From an uncultured Atopobium sp. (lineage in GTDB: Bacteria; Actinomycetota; Coriobacteriia; Coriobacteriales; Atopobiaceae), in assembly GCA_946647055.1 (NCBI GenBank), contig CAMPCT010000011.1, positions 1-23,429 on the forward strand: DNA of 23,429 nucleotides, in the 5' to 3' direction. The notes below the pieces were generated by a model. The model was not told where the DNA came from, did no database searches, and saw only the letters and a program-made list of their open reading frames with translations. A program made the position numbers and the translations under genes. Position 1 is the first letter of the stretch; every line of letters starts with the position of its first letter. Positions 15,484 to 22,994 of this stretch are shown here, in pieces.

Positions 15484-15839
15484 TGCGCCACCAGGCAGAC
15501 GTGGAGCCACGGACGCACCGCGTCCACGAGCGCCGCGCACAGCCCCCGGGGCATCGTCTGCGCGGCGCCCGCGTAGGTGACCGAGACGGAGCCGACGTGC
15601 TCGGACGCCACGGCATCCGGCGCCGTCGAGTCCTCCCACGCCTGCAGCGCCTCGGCCATGGCGCACGTGGCCATGCGCCCGCACTCGTCCGCGTCGCCGT
15701 ACGGCGTGAGCCTCGCCACGGCGCGCAGCCGGTCGAGGTGCCCGGCGGCGGCCTGTGACAGCCGCTGCCAGTCGTCCTCGCCGACGGAGCGCCCGCCGTA
15801 GCTCATCTCGTAGTAGTCGTATGTGGGCGCCTCGGCCAT
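15480..15839 (-). CDS. Head-tail connector (adaptor) protein
   Basis: A 119-residue, mainly helical protein directly after the major capsid gene. The visible pattern is an acidic N-terminus (MAEAPTYDYYEMSYGG), a helix beginning DDWQRLSQAAAGHLDRL, and a second helix with CAMAEALQAWED. The C-terminus carries a PRGLCAALVDAVRPWL helix. This helical layout and gene position fit Gp6-type connectors that bind under the portal. The GAGGGCG site sits about nine bases before the ATG, within the end of the capsid gene. Sequence divergence is high, so the assignment rests largely on context. Confidence 0.78.
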   Translation of the reverse strand: MAEAPTYDYYEMSYGGRSVGEDDWQRLSQAAAGHLDRLRAVARLTPYGDADECGRMATCAMAEALQAWEDSTAPDAVASEHVGSVSVTYAGAAQTMPRGLCAALVDAVRPWLHVCLVAQ

Positions 15840-15842
15840 GGG

Positions 15843-16694
15843 CTATTCGCCCTCGCGCGCTGGAAGGTCGGCGACGGCCGCGTTTGCGCCCGCCACGTAG
15901 ATGCCGGGGCGCTTGTTGCGGCGGCCCACCACGCCGAACACGCGGCGGATCTGCGTGAGCCAGTTGTCGCCGCCGGTGTGCGAGCCGGGTGCGAACGTGT
16001 AGGTCACGGCGCGCTTGAGCACGTAGCGGACGGTTGCCACGCCGCCGGAGATGACGAGCATGTCGATGCCGTCCGGCAGGCGCTCGCCCGCGTCCTCGAA
16101 GAGGTCGAAGTCGTTGTAGCGGCCCACGGAGTCCGTGATGGTGCCCTCGTTCGACCACTCGCGGTTGGTGGCGTCCTCGAGAGCGGCGAGAGCGGTGGAC
16201 GACATGTAGACGTCGCCGCCCGCGAGGCCATGCTTGCGCAGGTGGGTGCGCGCCTCGCGGAACGCGGCCTTCACGTTGCTCTTGGTGATGGCCGCGGCGG
16301 TGCCCTGTGCGCCGCCCGCCATGCCCTTGACGTCGCCGAAGAAGGTCTGGTCGAGCCATGGCGCGAAGTGCAGGCGGTCGTACTGCGTGACGGCGTTGAC
16401 CGTCATGAGGCCCGCGGTGTCGATGTCGTCCACGGCGTCGACCTGGAACACCTCCTGCTTGTCGTAGGCGAGCTGGTAGGGGGTGTAGCCCAGCTTGATG
16501 TCGTTCTTGGTCACGAAGCCGTCGTAGTCGTTCGGCGTGGTGGCGCCGGGGAATGTGATGTCCGGCACGAGCACGGTGCGGTTGCTCACGAACTCCTCGC
16601 CGCCGGTCTGGTAGCGGCTGGCGAAGGTCTGGCCCACGAGGGCCTCGTCGATGGTCTCGAGGTACTCCTTGGGGAAGGTGATGGAATTGGGCAT
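15843..16694 (-). CDS. Major capsid protein
   Basis: A 283-residue protein with MPNSITFPKEYLETIDEAL at the start, the conserved VLVPDITFPGA segment near residue 41, a YDKQEVFQVDAVDDID region near 77, and a C-terminal FGVVGRRNKRPGIYVA strand. Size and motifs fit HK97-fold capsid proteins of Gram-positive siphophages that have no large delta domain. It follows the scaffold gene with an AAGGAG site six bases before the ATG. It builds the icosahedral shell. No prohead protease is encoded nearby, so maturation presumably relies on the separate scaffold. Confidence 0.93.
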   Translation of the reverse strand: MPNSITFPKEYLETIDEALVGQTFASRYQTGGEEFVSNRTVLVPDITFPGATTPNDYDGFVTKNDIKLGYTPYQLAYDKQEVFQVDAVDDIDTAGLMTVNAVTQYDRLHFAPWLDQTFFGDVKGMAGGAQGTAAAITKSNVKAAFREARTHLRKHGLAGGDVYMSSTALAALEDATNREWSNEGTITDSVGRYNDFDLFEDAGERLPDGIDMLVISGGVATVRYVLKRAVTYTFAPGSHTGGDNWLTQIRRVFGVVGRRNKRPGIYVAGANAAVADLPAREGE

Positions 16695-16703
16695 CTCTGC
16701 TCC

Positions 16704-17219
16704 TTAATTGGTGGGCAGCCCCGCGACCTCGCGCGCCTTGCGGCGGCGCTCCTCGGAGCTGCTCGGTGCCCCTCCCGGCTTCGCGCCGGTGGAGCCCGTC
16801 TGGCTTTGCCCGAACAGGTATGGGCACGACTCCTTCATCTTCTCCACGTCCCCGCTGTAGTCGTCCAGCAGCGCCTTGGCCGCCTTGGCGTTGACGCATC
16901 CGGCCTGCTGCAGCTGGTGGTCGAGCTTCTCGTCGGCTAGCTGCGCCTTGAGCTTCTCGACCTCCTTGAGCGCCTCGTCGCCGCTCTTGGCCTTGGCGCC
17001 CGCCTCCTCGAGCTGCTTTCGTAGCTCGGCGATCTCGGCGTCCTTGGCCTTCATGTCGCGGTCGTAGCGGCCGCGGTTGACGGCGCGCTCCCCGTGCTTG
17101 TCGGTGAGCGTCGAGTCGTCCGCCTCGGGCGTCCCCTTGGCGTCTCCGGCCGTCGCGGCGGCGTCGGTCGTCGTGTCGTCCAGCTGGTCCGTGGTGTTGG
17201 TGGTGGTGTCGTCTGCCAT
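16704..17219 (-). CDS. Capsid scaffolding protein
   Basis: A 171-residue protein with a low-complexity Asp/Thr-rich N-terminus (1-40), a charged coiled coil (about 50-105) and a basic, flexible C-terminus. This is the usual layout of scaffolding proteins: the coiled coil drives assembly and the basic end contacts the capsid protein. It sits just before the major capsid gene. The ATG at 17219 has GAGAGG seven bases upstream. An upstream ATG in the same frame would add 27 residues but has no ribosome-binding site, so it is not chosen. No protease catalytic triad is visible. Confidence 0.88.
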   Translation of the reverse strand: MADDTTTNTTDQLDDTTTDAAATAGDAKGTPEADDSTLTDKHGERAVNRGRYDRDMKAKDAEIAELRKQLEEAGAKAKSGDEALKEVEKLKAQLADEKLDHQLQQAGCVNAKAAKALLDDYSGDVEKMKESCPYLFGQSQTGSTGAKPGGAPSSSEERRRKAREVAGLPTN

Positions 17220-17323
17220 GCCTGTCCTCTCGTCCGGTGTTTGTCTGCGCGGTTCTCTCCGCGATTCGGGTGGCCGTTCTGCGCTGGCCGGGCGTGGCAT
17301 GGATGTTCGCGCAGGTGTCGCTG
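17220..17323. other. Short intergenic gap between minor head protein and scaffold
   Basis: These 104 bases separate the minor head protein from the scaffold gene and form the largest gap in the structural operon. The minus strand holds a small hairpin with a 5-bp perfect stem, CGCGG and CCGCG at 17248-17263, and the scaffold Shine-Dalgarno site. No T-run follows the hairpin and no clear promoter is seen. Confidence 0.5.
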
Positions 17324-18478
17324 CTAGGCGCGCTCCCGGCTCACGTCGCGGGAGAGCACGTCGCCGTTGTCCTTTAGCAGCTTGGCGAGCGCGTCCTGAC
17401 GGCGGCGCAGCGTGGCCTTCGCCCTGTCCCGCTCGCGCGCGGCCTTTGGCTCGCCGGGCAGGGCATGGACGACCTGCTCGGCCGCGTCCAGCTCGCGCTT
17501 GGAGTCGCGTATCGCCCGCTCGAGGCGGCGCTGCGTCTGCGTGAGGCGGTATATCTCGTCGCCGTCGCGCCCGCTCGGGTGGCGTGGGTTGGGCTCGTAC
17601 GCGTGCGGCATGCCCGGCGCCCACGGGCCGAACTGGTGGCGGCAGTTGACGCCGCACAGCCGGTCGCCCAGCGCGCCGTGCCTCCCGGTGCCGTAGTAGC
17701 CGGTGGCCTCGCCGAAGTCCTCGAAGCGCTCGCCGCCGATGGTCACGGGGCCGTCCAGCGAGTAGCGCCGCCCCTCCCAGTCCCGGTGCGAGGGTCGCGC
17801 ACCGAAGTGCGACGACACCTCCACGAAGCGGCAGCCCGACTCGTTGCAGACCTGCAGGGTGCGGGTGGCGCACGCCTGCGAGAGCTGCGAGCGCACGTGC
17901 CTGCGCACGGCCACGTCGGCCCGGCTGCGCACGGTGAGGTTCCCGGTGGTGGGGTCGCGGTACTGCACCATGTCGATGCCGCGGCGGGCGAGCCTGAGCG
18001 CGGCGCGCCACGTGGCCTCCGTGTGGGACAGCACGCCCGTGCCCGTCTCGGTCACGGCGCGGGCGCTCTCCGACCAGAACGCGGTGCGGGCCGCGTCCGT
18101 CATGGCGAGGTTGTCGCGCTCGAGCATCTGCGTGACGGTGCGCACCACCCCGGCAATCTGCACGTTGGTGACGGACGGCAGGTCGACGCCCATGGCGAGC
18201 TTGACGGCGGCAAGGTCGGCCGCGTCGGAGCGCCTGAGCGCGTCCTCCGCCTCCGCGAGCACGGCGTCGTCCACCTCGCCCCTGTGGCGCTCAACGATCT
18301 CGCGGAGCCGCGGCGCCTCGCCCTGCGCAAGCAGCGTGAGCGCGGCCTGCGACCTCCAGTTGCCCACGTCGTTGGCGAGCATCGCGCGCACGAGCTCGGC
18401 GCACAGCTCGTCCTCTATGTCGGAGTAGACGGCTGCGACCATGCGCCCCGCGCGGTCGAGGTACTCGGGGTCCAGCAT
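17324..18478 (-). CDS. Phage_min_cap2-type minor head protein
   Basis: A 384-residue protein. The N-terminal two thirds are helical. The core from about 220 has EVSSHFGARPSH (220-231), followed by a tryptophan, then DFGEATGYYGTG, and a CGVNCRHQFGPWAPG segment (275-289). This SSHxGARPSH...GxNCRH signature is characteristic of the A118-type phage minor capsid protein 2 family, related in position to SPP1 gp7/MuF. It is packaged in small numbers near the portal and may be ejected with DNA. The last 75 residues are a charged coiled coil; no ADP-ribosyltransferase or other fused enzyme is present. The gene starts two bases from the portal stop, with only a weak GTGGGCG site, which suggests coupled translation. 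Confidence 0.9.
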   Translation of the reverse strand: MLDPEYLDRAGRMVAAVYSDIEDELCAELVRAMLANDVGNWRSQAALTLLAQGEAPRLREIVERHRGEVDDAVLAEAEDALRRSDAADLAAVKLAMGVDLPSVTNVQIAGVVRTVTQMLERDNLAMTDAARTAFWSESARAVTETGTGVLSHTEATWRAALRLARRGIDMVQYRDPTTGNLTVRSRADVAVRRHVRSQLSQACATRTLQVCNESGCRFVEVSSHFGARPSHRDWEGRRYSLDGPVTIGGERFEDFGEATGYYGTGRHGALGDRLCGVNCRHQFGPWAPGMPHAYEPNPRHPSGRDGDEIYRLTQTQRRLERAIRDSKRELDAAEQVVHALPGEPKAARERDRAKATLRRRQDALAKLLKDNGDVLSRDVSRERA

Positions 18479-18479
18479 G

Positions 18480-19889
18480 CTACGCGCCCACGTCCAGCAC
18501 CTCGGGCTCGTCTGACAGCGCCTTGGCCTCCTCCTCGGTCATGGCGTAGAAGCGCTGCAGGTACATCCAGCGCGGGACTATCCCGGCGCTGACCTCCGAG
18601 AGCATCTGCGCCTTCTCGGACGCGGTGTCCTGGATTATCGAGTCGTCGAAGTCCACGGTGACGGCGCACCCCTCCGGCACGGGCCATCCGTTGAGGGCGC
18701 GCTGGCACGCGAGCAGCGCGGCGAGGAGCCGCTCAAGCTGCGGGCGCAGCTCGTTCTCGTGCTTGCGGATGTTGCGCATGAAGGCGCTGTTGTCTGCGCT
18801 GACCTCGGTGGCGGTGCGCAGCCCGCCCGCGCGGTCGTAGCGGAAGTAGTCCTGCCCGAAGCCCGTGAGGTCGCCCAGCTCGGAGAGCGCCACATTGAGC
18901 GCCTCGGCGAGCGCGGCCGTGCGGATGGCGGGGGAGAACACCTCGTACATGTCGCCGCCGGGCGTCGTGCCTATCTTGGTGATAACGGTGTTGTCTGGCG
19001 ACATGGGGACGGCGCGCACCTCCCCGTCCACGGTCGTGAGGTCGAAGAGGTCCTCGCTCATGAACACCTTGACCTTGGTGGCGTCAATCTCGCGCTGCAT
19101 GGAGTCGAAGGCGTTGTCGACGCCCTTGATGGCGTCCACGGCGTCCGCGAACACCGACTGGCCCATGTAGGTGCCCTCCGCGTACACGTTGTCCACGGCG
19201 GGGCGCAGGATGGCGAACGTGGGCAGCTCGCTCCCGGTGTCGAAGTCGTCCAGCACCCAGTCGGGGCGAATCTCGTCGCCGCTGCGTTCGTCGAACATGC
19301 GCGTGCGGACGTGGTAGGTGCCACCGTCGCGCTCGTGCACCTGCAGCTGGTGGGCAGCCCTGCCGTCCACGTACGCCCTCGTCACGAACGCGCACTCGGT
19401 CACGCCGTCGTCGTCCCAGCTGAGCGGTAGCACCATGCGGGCGTCGTAGCGGCGCGCGCGCACCTCCACGGAGCGCGTGCCGTCGTCGCCGACCACCACG
19501 TCGAACCAGAGGGCGAGGGCGCCCGTTCCCACACCGAACGCGCGCTCCAGCGCGCGCTGCGCGGTGGGGACGAACCGGGTGGACGCCACCCAGTCGGCGA
19601 GCATCTCGTCCACGCCCTCGTCGTCCGCGGCCACCTTGGTGCCGTCGTCGTCGAGGATCGCGGACGCCCACTCGCGGCATACGCGGCGCGCGGGGTGCAG
19701 CGTGGCGCGGCGCACCTTGAAGCGGCGCCCGTCCACCTGCTCGTCGCGGTCGTACCAGTCGGCCTTCGCCGTGTACCACTCCCACCACTCGCACGCCTGA
19801 GCGCGCATGCTGTCGTCGGGCTCGTGGCCCATGCTCCGCAGCGCCTCCTTGACGCAGCTCGGAAGGCTGTGCTCGTTGTTGGTCGCCAT
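18480..19889 (-). CDS. Portal protein
   Basis: A 469-residue protein of the SPP1/A118-type portal family (Phage_prot_Gp6). Evidence is the length, the position just after the large terminase, the N-terminal WWEWYTAKADWYDRD segment, the central wing regions, and the TATEVSADNSAFMRNIRKHE helix near residues 364-383, typical of the portal clip/stem. It forms the dodecameric DNA channel at the capsid vertex. The reading frame extends far upstream to 20936, but that part is a shadow of the terminase. The ATG shares a base with the terminase stop (TGATG) and has AGGGGGCG nearby. Confidence 0.93.
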   Translation of the reverse strand: MATNNEHSLPSCVKEALRSMGHEPDDSMRAQACEWWEWYTAKADWYDRDEQVDGRRFKVRRATLHPARRVCREWASAILDDDGTKVAADDEGVDEMLADWVASTRFVPTAQRALERAFGVGTGALALWFDVVVGDDGTRSVEVRARRYDARMVLPLSWDDDGVTECAFVTRAYVDGRAAHQLQVHERDGGTYHVRTRMFDERSGDEIRPDWVLDDFDTGSELPTFAILRPAVDNVYAEGTYMGQSVFADAVDAIKGVDNAFDSMQREIDATKVKVFMSEDLFDLTTVDGEVRAVPMSPDNTVITKIGTTPGGDMYEVFSPAIRTAALAEALNVALSELGDLTGFGQDYFRYDRAGGLRTATEVSADNSAFMRNIRKHENELRPQLERLLAALLACQRALNGWPVPEGCAVTVDFDDSIIQDTASEKAQMLSEVSAGIVPRWMYLQRFYAMTEEEAKALSDEPEVLDVGA

Positions 19890-21163
19890 CAGCGCCCCCT
19901 CATCACCTCGCGCATCATCGCGTAGCGCACCGCGTCGATGCTGTGGTCGTTCCCGTCCGGGTAGTCGTCTATCCAGTTGCCGTCGCGGTCGCGCTCGAAC
20001 TCGCAGAGCGAGAACTCCGCGAACGTGAGCGGGCACCGCGCGGGGTCTATCGCAATCTCGCGCAGCCCGGCGAGCCACTCGTAGGACGCCCGCCTGAGGC
20101 CGCCCTTGCCCGCGCCGCGGGCCTTGACGCCCGCGCGCCTGTACACGGCGATGTCCGCGGGGTTCGCGTCGTCGCAGAGCACGGGCTGCGGGTGGTAGGT
20201 CGGGGCCGCGCCCTCCGCGTCCGCCCACGTGAGCGCGTCGCGCGTCACCTGCGCGGTGTCCGCCGGGGTCGTCCGGTTCGCCGTCCGCTCGTCGAATATG
20301 ACGAGCCTGCGCCGCCCGGGCTGCCACTCGCAGCGCACGAGCCGCCACGGGTCGGGGAACCAGCCCCAGTCCACGCCGTTGCGCGGGTTGTCGAACGCGC
20401 GTATCTCGTCGTCGGTGAGCGTGACCTTCTTGAGGTTCTCGAACACGGTGCCGCCCGTTCCGGTCACCTCGCCCATGAACTCCCACGCGTAGTGCGTGGG
20501 GTGCTCCGCCCGCTCGTACTCCGCGTCGTCCACGAACGCGGAGCCGAGCCAGTCCGCGTGGCCCGAGTCGATCACGTCCACGTACGTGCTGTGGTCCACG
20601 AGGCAGTCGGGCTTGCGCTCCATCTCCAGCGCCTTGGCGTTGACCCAAGACCACATCGTCATGGGCGGGTTGTAGCTGTAGAACGTCCAGAACCGGTCGC
20701 CGCCGCGGCGGAACGAGCGCAGCGCGGACGCCACCTGGTCCCAGCCATTGAACTGGTCCAGCTCCTCGAACCACTGGACGGCGCAGTAGCCCGTCGTGAA
20801 CTTGGTGCCCTTCACCTTGAGCGGGTCGTCCAGCCCCAGGAACTTCACCTTCTGGCCCGTGGGCATGTAGGTCAGCTCCATCGGGGAGACGGTGCAGCGG
20901 AACCACTGGCCCAGCCCCAGCGCGTCGACGGCCCACATCATCTGGTTGTAGACCGAGTCGCGCAGGGTGTTGGAGACGCGGCGCAGCACCACGGCGTTGG
21001 CGTAGGGGTGGTGGACGACGAGCAGGACGATGGCAAGCGAGATGAACGAGCTCTTGGTCGAGCCGCGCCCGCCCTTCATCCAGTACTCGCCGTGCCCGTC
21101 GTCGGCGAACACGTCGGCGAGGACGCGGTGGAAGCGCGATATGCAGAGGTCGGTCACGCTCAC
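19889..21163 (-). CDS. terL: Terminase large subunit
   Basis: A 424-residue packaging motor. Walker A is GGRGSTKSS (31-39), and Walker B with the catalytic glutamate is AVQWFEELD (128-136), giving E133/E134. The nuclease domain shows acidic residues at D265 in GVDWGW, D331/D332 in LCDDANP, and D410 in NDHSIDAVRYAM. The protein cuts and pumps the genome into procapsids via the portal. The start is a GTG overlapping the small terminase stop as GTGA, with GAGGG about eight bases upstream; the reading frame itself continues upstream only as a shadow. All active-site residues expected for a working enzyme are present. Confidence 0.97.
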   Translation of the reverse strand: MSVTDLCISRFHRVLADVFADDGHGEYWMKGGRGSTKSSFISLAIVLLVVHHPYANAVVLRRVSNTLRDSVYNQMMWAVDALGLGQWFRCTVSPMELTYMPTGQKVKFLGLDDPLKVKGTKFTTGYCAVQWFEELDQFNGWDQVASALRSFRRGGDRFWTFYSYNPPMTMWSWVNAKALEMERKPDCLVDHSTYVDVIDSGHADWLGSAFVDDAEYERAEHPTHYAWEFMGEVTGTGGTVFENLKKVTLTDDEIRAFDNPRNGVDWGWFPDPWRLVRCEWQPGRRRLVIFDERTANRTTPADTAQVTRDALTWADAEGAAPTYHPQPVLCDDANPADIAVYRRAGVKARGAGKGGLRRASYEWLAGLREIAIDPARCPLTFAEFSLCEFERDRDGNWIDDYPDGNDHSIDAVRYAMMREVMRGR

Positions 21164-21606
21164 GAGTCGGCCCTCGCGGGGTCGATGCCGAGCGATATGG
21201 TGGGCACCGCCACGTCCACCTTGGTCTCGCGGCGGTCGGCGTAGCGGTCGGGCATGCGGTTCTTGAGGAAGAACACCAACGCCCCGGTGTCGGGCGGCAG
21301 CTCGCGCGTGACCACCTTGGTCGTCACCTCGCCGTTCGCATTGGTGCACTCCGTGGTCTCCGTCACGACGCACTGGCCGCTGGCCCTGCGGAAGAGGGCG
21401 TTCTCGACGGCTTGGCACGAGAGCGACAGGCCCTCTTTTATGGCCTGCGAAATCTGCGGATACTTGTCTATCCACTCGTAGAGCGTTCGCTCGCCGATGC
21501 CCATGCTCTGTGCCATTTCGGCGTACGTCAGCCCGTTCGCGGCCCAGTTGGTTATGCGCAGCAGATTCTCCGGTTTCAGCCACTCGCGGTACTTGCCCTT
21601 GGCCAC
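21160..21606 (-). CDS. terS: Terminase small subunit
   Basis: A 148-residue DNA-binding protein. Residues about 24-48 (NGLTYAEMAQSMGIGERTLY) form a helix-turn-helix of the sort seen in small terminases, which recognise the packaging start site. The middle is helical and the C-terminal segment LPPDTGALVFFLKNRMPDR is the typical conserved motif before a variable tail. The start codon is a GTG at 21606 with GGAGGTGA five bases upstream; the open frame extends further right but is not coding there. It is the first gene after the terminator, so late transcription probably begins just before it or reads through. Confidence 0.92.
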   Translation of the reverse strand: MAKGKYREWLKPENLLRITNWAANGLTYAEMAQSMGIGERTLYEWIDKYPQISQAIKEGLSLSCQAVENALFRRASGQCVVTETTECTNANGEVTTKVVTRELPPDTGALVFFLKNRMPDRYADRRETKVDVAVPTISLGIDPARADS

Positions 21607-21611
21607 GCGCG

Positions 21612-21619
21612 TCACCTCC
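21612..21619 (-). promoter_or_regulatory. Shine-Dalgarno site fixing the terS GTG start
   Basis: GGAGGTGA is a near-perfect anti-16S complement and ends five bases before the GTG at 21606. It overlaps an alternative in-frame GTG at 21615, which therefore cannot be the start. Confidence 0.75.
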
Positions 21620-21693
21620 AATCGTCCGCGCGGTGGGATTGTCCCGCACGTGTCGTACCGAATCGTGGCAGGTAACGGATGTATCGGCACACG

Positions 21694-21726
21694 AAAAGGG
21701 GAGGGGAGGCTAGGCCCCCTCTCCCC
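21694..21726 (-). terminator. Intrinsic transcription terminator after the accessory gene block
   Basis: On the minus strand a 13-bp GC-rich stem (21714-21726 pairing with 21698-21710, one A/C mismatch and one G-U pair) with a three-base loop is followed immediately by TTTT (21697-21694). It lies downstream of the MazG-like gene and upstream of terS. No T-run follows on the other strand, so it should act only on leftward transcripts. Confidence 0.8.
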
Positions 21727-21767
21727 GGTCGTCCACGGTGATGGTGGTGTTCTGTTCTGTTTGGTCG

Positions 21768-22088
21768 TCAGCGCCCCGCGCCGCCGAACCCGTAGCGTCC
21801 GCGCGCGCGGTTCCTCTCGCGGCACCGTCCCATCGCGGCCTGCAGGTCGATGCCGTGGCGGTCGGCGAGGTTGCAGCAGGCCTGTATGCAGTCGGCCAGC
21901 TCGTCGGCGAGGTTGGCCCACGAGTCGCAGAGGTTCAGGACCTCGCACTGCTCGCAGCACGGCGACGGGCTTCCGCAATCGTCGACATCCTGCCATGCAG
22001 CGAAGGCTTCGGCGGCCTCCTCCAGCGGCTTGAGCGCGGCCTCCTTGCCCGTGCCCATCGCGAATGTATCGTATTCCAGGATGCTCAC
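21768..22088 (-). CDS. Cysteine-rich MazG-like nucleotide pyrophosphohydrolase
   Basis: A 106-residue protein with the MazG-like metal-binding pattern: E23-E24-x-x-E27, then D62-E63-x-x-D66 in DELADCIQACCNLADRHGI, followed by AMGRCRERNRARGRY. Such enzymes hydrolyse NTPs or modified nucleotides and in phages may counter (p)ppGpp-linked or nucleotide-based host responses. Unusual here is an insert with many cysteines (C38, C44, C45, C48, C54) plus four more in the helices, nine in total. The start is a GTG overlapping the upstream stop as GTGA, with GGAGGTGA seven bases upstream. It is the last gene before the terminator. Enzyme activity is inferred from the motif pattern. Confidence 0.85.
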   Translation of the reverse strand: MSILEYDTFAMGTGKEAALKPLEEAAEAFAAWQDVDDCGSPSPCCEQCEVLNLCDSWANLADELADCIQACCNLADRHGIDLQAAMGRCRERNRARGRYGFGGAGR

Positions 22089-22402
22089 TCGAACGTCACC
22101 TCCGTGGAGCAGAAGGCGCGGAACCACTCGCGCACCACGCGGCGGTAGCAGGCGCCCTTGCCGCGCACGGCGTGGATCGCGGGGCCGTGGTGCCCCATGT
22201 CGAACCCGTTGGCGGTGACGTAGGCTGTGGTGTCGGAGCCGTCGTAGGCCACGACCATCTCGCGCCACCTGTGCGCGGCCACGAGCAGCTCGAAGCCGGT
22301 GTAGAGCCGGGTGCCCTCGTCCACCCACTCGGGCATGCGCCCGGCGGGCCAGTTGGCGCGCGGGGTCGTCTCGTGCAGGGTCAGGTGCCTAGGCTCGCCC
22401 AT
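22085..22402 (-). CDS. Hypothetical protein, 105 residues
   Basis: I do not recognise a family. The protein has an acidic/tryptophan-containing start (ANWPAGRMPEWVDEGTRLY), a central hydrophobic strand and helix FELLVAAHRWREMVVAYDG, and a GFDMGHHGPAIHAVRGKGAC segment followed by a basic helix RRVVREWFRAF. The HHGPAIH histidines could bind metal, but this is speculation. The ATG at 22402 is chosen over an upstream TTG because GGGAGGTGG lies just before it. It overlaps both neighbours, so it is coupled to the DUF3789-like and MazG-like genes. Position in the accessory block is the only functional hint. Confidence 0.75.
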   Translation of the reverse strand: MGEPRHLTLHETTPRANWPAGRMPEWVDEGTRLYTGFELLVAAHRWREMVVAYDGSDTTAYVTANGFDMGHHGPAIHAVRGKGACYRRVVREWFRAFCSTEVTFE

Positions 22403-22493
22403 CGCGGCCACCTCCCGCAAGAAGCGCGGCGGCGATGAAGCCGATTGTGCCGCCAGCCCAGAGGCCCAGCAGGAAGCTAATCGTCGTTGCCAT
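22389..22493 (-). CDS. DUF3789-like small membrane protein
   Basis: A 34-residue protein with one membrane helix: MATTISFLLGLWAGGTIGF followed by IAAALLAGGG and a charged end RDGRA. Length, glycine-rich helix and charged tail fit the small DUF3789 proteins found in accessory regions of Gram-positive phages. Function is unknown. ATG at 22493 has GGAGG seven bases upstream; an ATG immediately before it at 22496 is also possible and would add one Met. It overlaps the stop of the DUF4406-like gene by one base and the start of the next gene by 14 bases. Confidence 0.75.
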   Translation of the reverse strand: MATTISFLLGLWAGGTIGFIAAALLAGGGRDGRA

Positions 22494-22840
22494 CATTTCA
22501 CCTCCATCAGCGAACGCAGCGGCACGCACGGGATGCCGCACGCCTCCGCGCAGCGGCACTCGCAGTACGCGCCGTTTGAGCGCTCCCAGCCGTCCAGCTG
22601 CACCACGAGGTCGAACAGCGGCCCGTCGGCCTCGCCCGGCTCGGTCAGCCGGTGGATGTCGCGCAGCATGTACCACGCGCGGCCGCGGTCGGCGTGCCCC
22701 CACGCGGTGGTGGGGTTGAACGCGGCCTCCGCGCCGTGTGCCACGCACCAGCGCTCGGCGTCCGCGAACGCGGCCCGGTTGTGGTCGGGCAGCCCCGTCA
22801 TGGGGCCGGACAGGAAAATGTGCTTACCTTGCAGATCCAT
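22493..22840 (-). CDS. DUF4406 / nucleoside 2-deoxyribosyltransferase-like protein
   Basis: A 115-residue protein with SGPMTG (11-16) after a first beta strand, a FNPTTAWG segment near 41-48, and VVQLDGWERSNGAYCE (79-94). This is the signature of DUF4406, a Rossmann-like family related to nucleoside 2-deoxyribosyltransferases, common in phage genomes. It may act in nucleotide salvage, but the substrate is unknown. ATG at 22840 is preferred over the ATG two codons earlier because GGAGG is directly adjacent to the upstream one and six bases from this one. The gene overlaps the previous gene by 17 bases. Confidence 0.85.
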   Translation of the reverse strand: MDLQGKHIFLSGPMTGLPDHNRAAFADAERWCVAHGAEAAFNPTTAWGHADRGRAWYMLRDIHRLTEPGEADGPLFDLVVQLDGWERSNGAYCECRCAEACGIPCVPLRSLMEVK

Positions 22841-22994
22841 CGGCATCCTCCGACTTCCTCTTGAGCTCTTCGGCGACGCGGCGCCACTCGTCGCGCTCGG
22901 ACTCGGCGCGGGCCACCATGCGGCACAGCTCGGCGCGGCTCACGGTTCCGTAGAAGAGCGCGTCCGCCCGGCGCGCCTGTTCGGTCACGTTCAT
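22824..22994 (-). CDS. Hypothetical small helical protein, 56 residues
   Basis: A short, charged and helical protein (MNVTEQARRADALFYGTV, then a long helix with ARAESERDEWRRVAEELKRK). I do not recognise it. The ATG forms an ATGA overlap with the preceding stop and has GGAGGTGG six to eight bases upstream, which supports real translation. Longer in-frame starts upstream lie inside the previous gene and lack a ribosome-binding site. A similar coiled segment may mediate binding to another protein, but no function can be assigned. Confidence 0.7.
   Translation of the reverse strand: MNVTEQARRADALFYGTVSRAELCRMVARAESERDEWRRVAEELKRKSEDADGSAR

Larger units (their letters stand above)
21607..21767. 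other. Intergenic region between accessory genes and the late operon
   Basis: These 161 bases contain the intrinsic terminator described separately and the small terminase ribosome-binding site. I looked for a sigma-70 type promoter on the minus strand between the terminator and the GTG and found no convincing -35/-10 pair at proper spacing. Either a phage-specific late promoter or antitermination would be needed. A packaging site could also lie here, as such sites are often near terS. Confidence 0.5.

Noticed and set aside
17248..17263. Short hairpin before the scaffold gene considered as a terminator
   Set aside because: The stem is only 5 bp with no T-run, and a terminator inside the head operon would be counterproductive.
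21607..21693. Possible sigma-70 promoter for the late operon (candidates GACAAT, ACGATT, TACGAC as -10)
   Set aside because: None has a reasonable -35 at 16-18 bases spacing.
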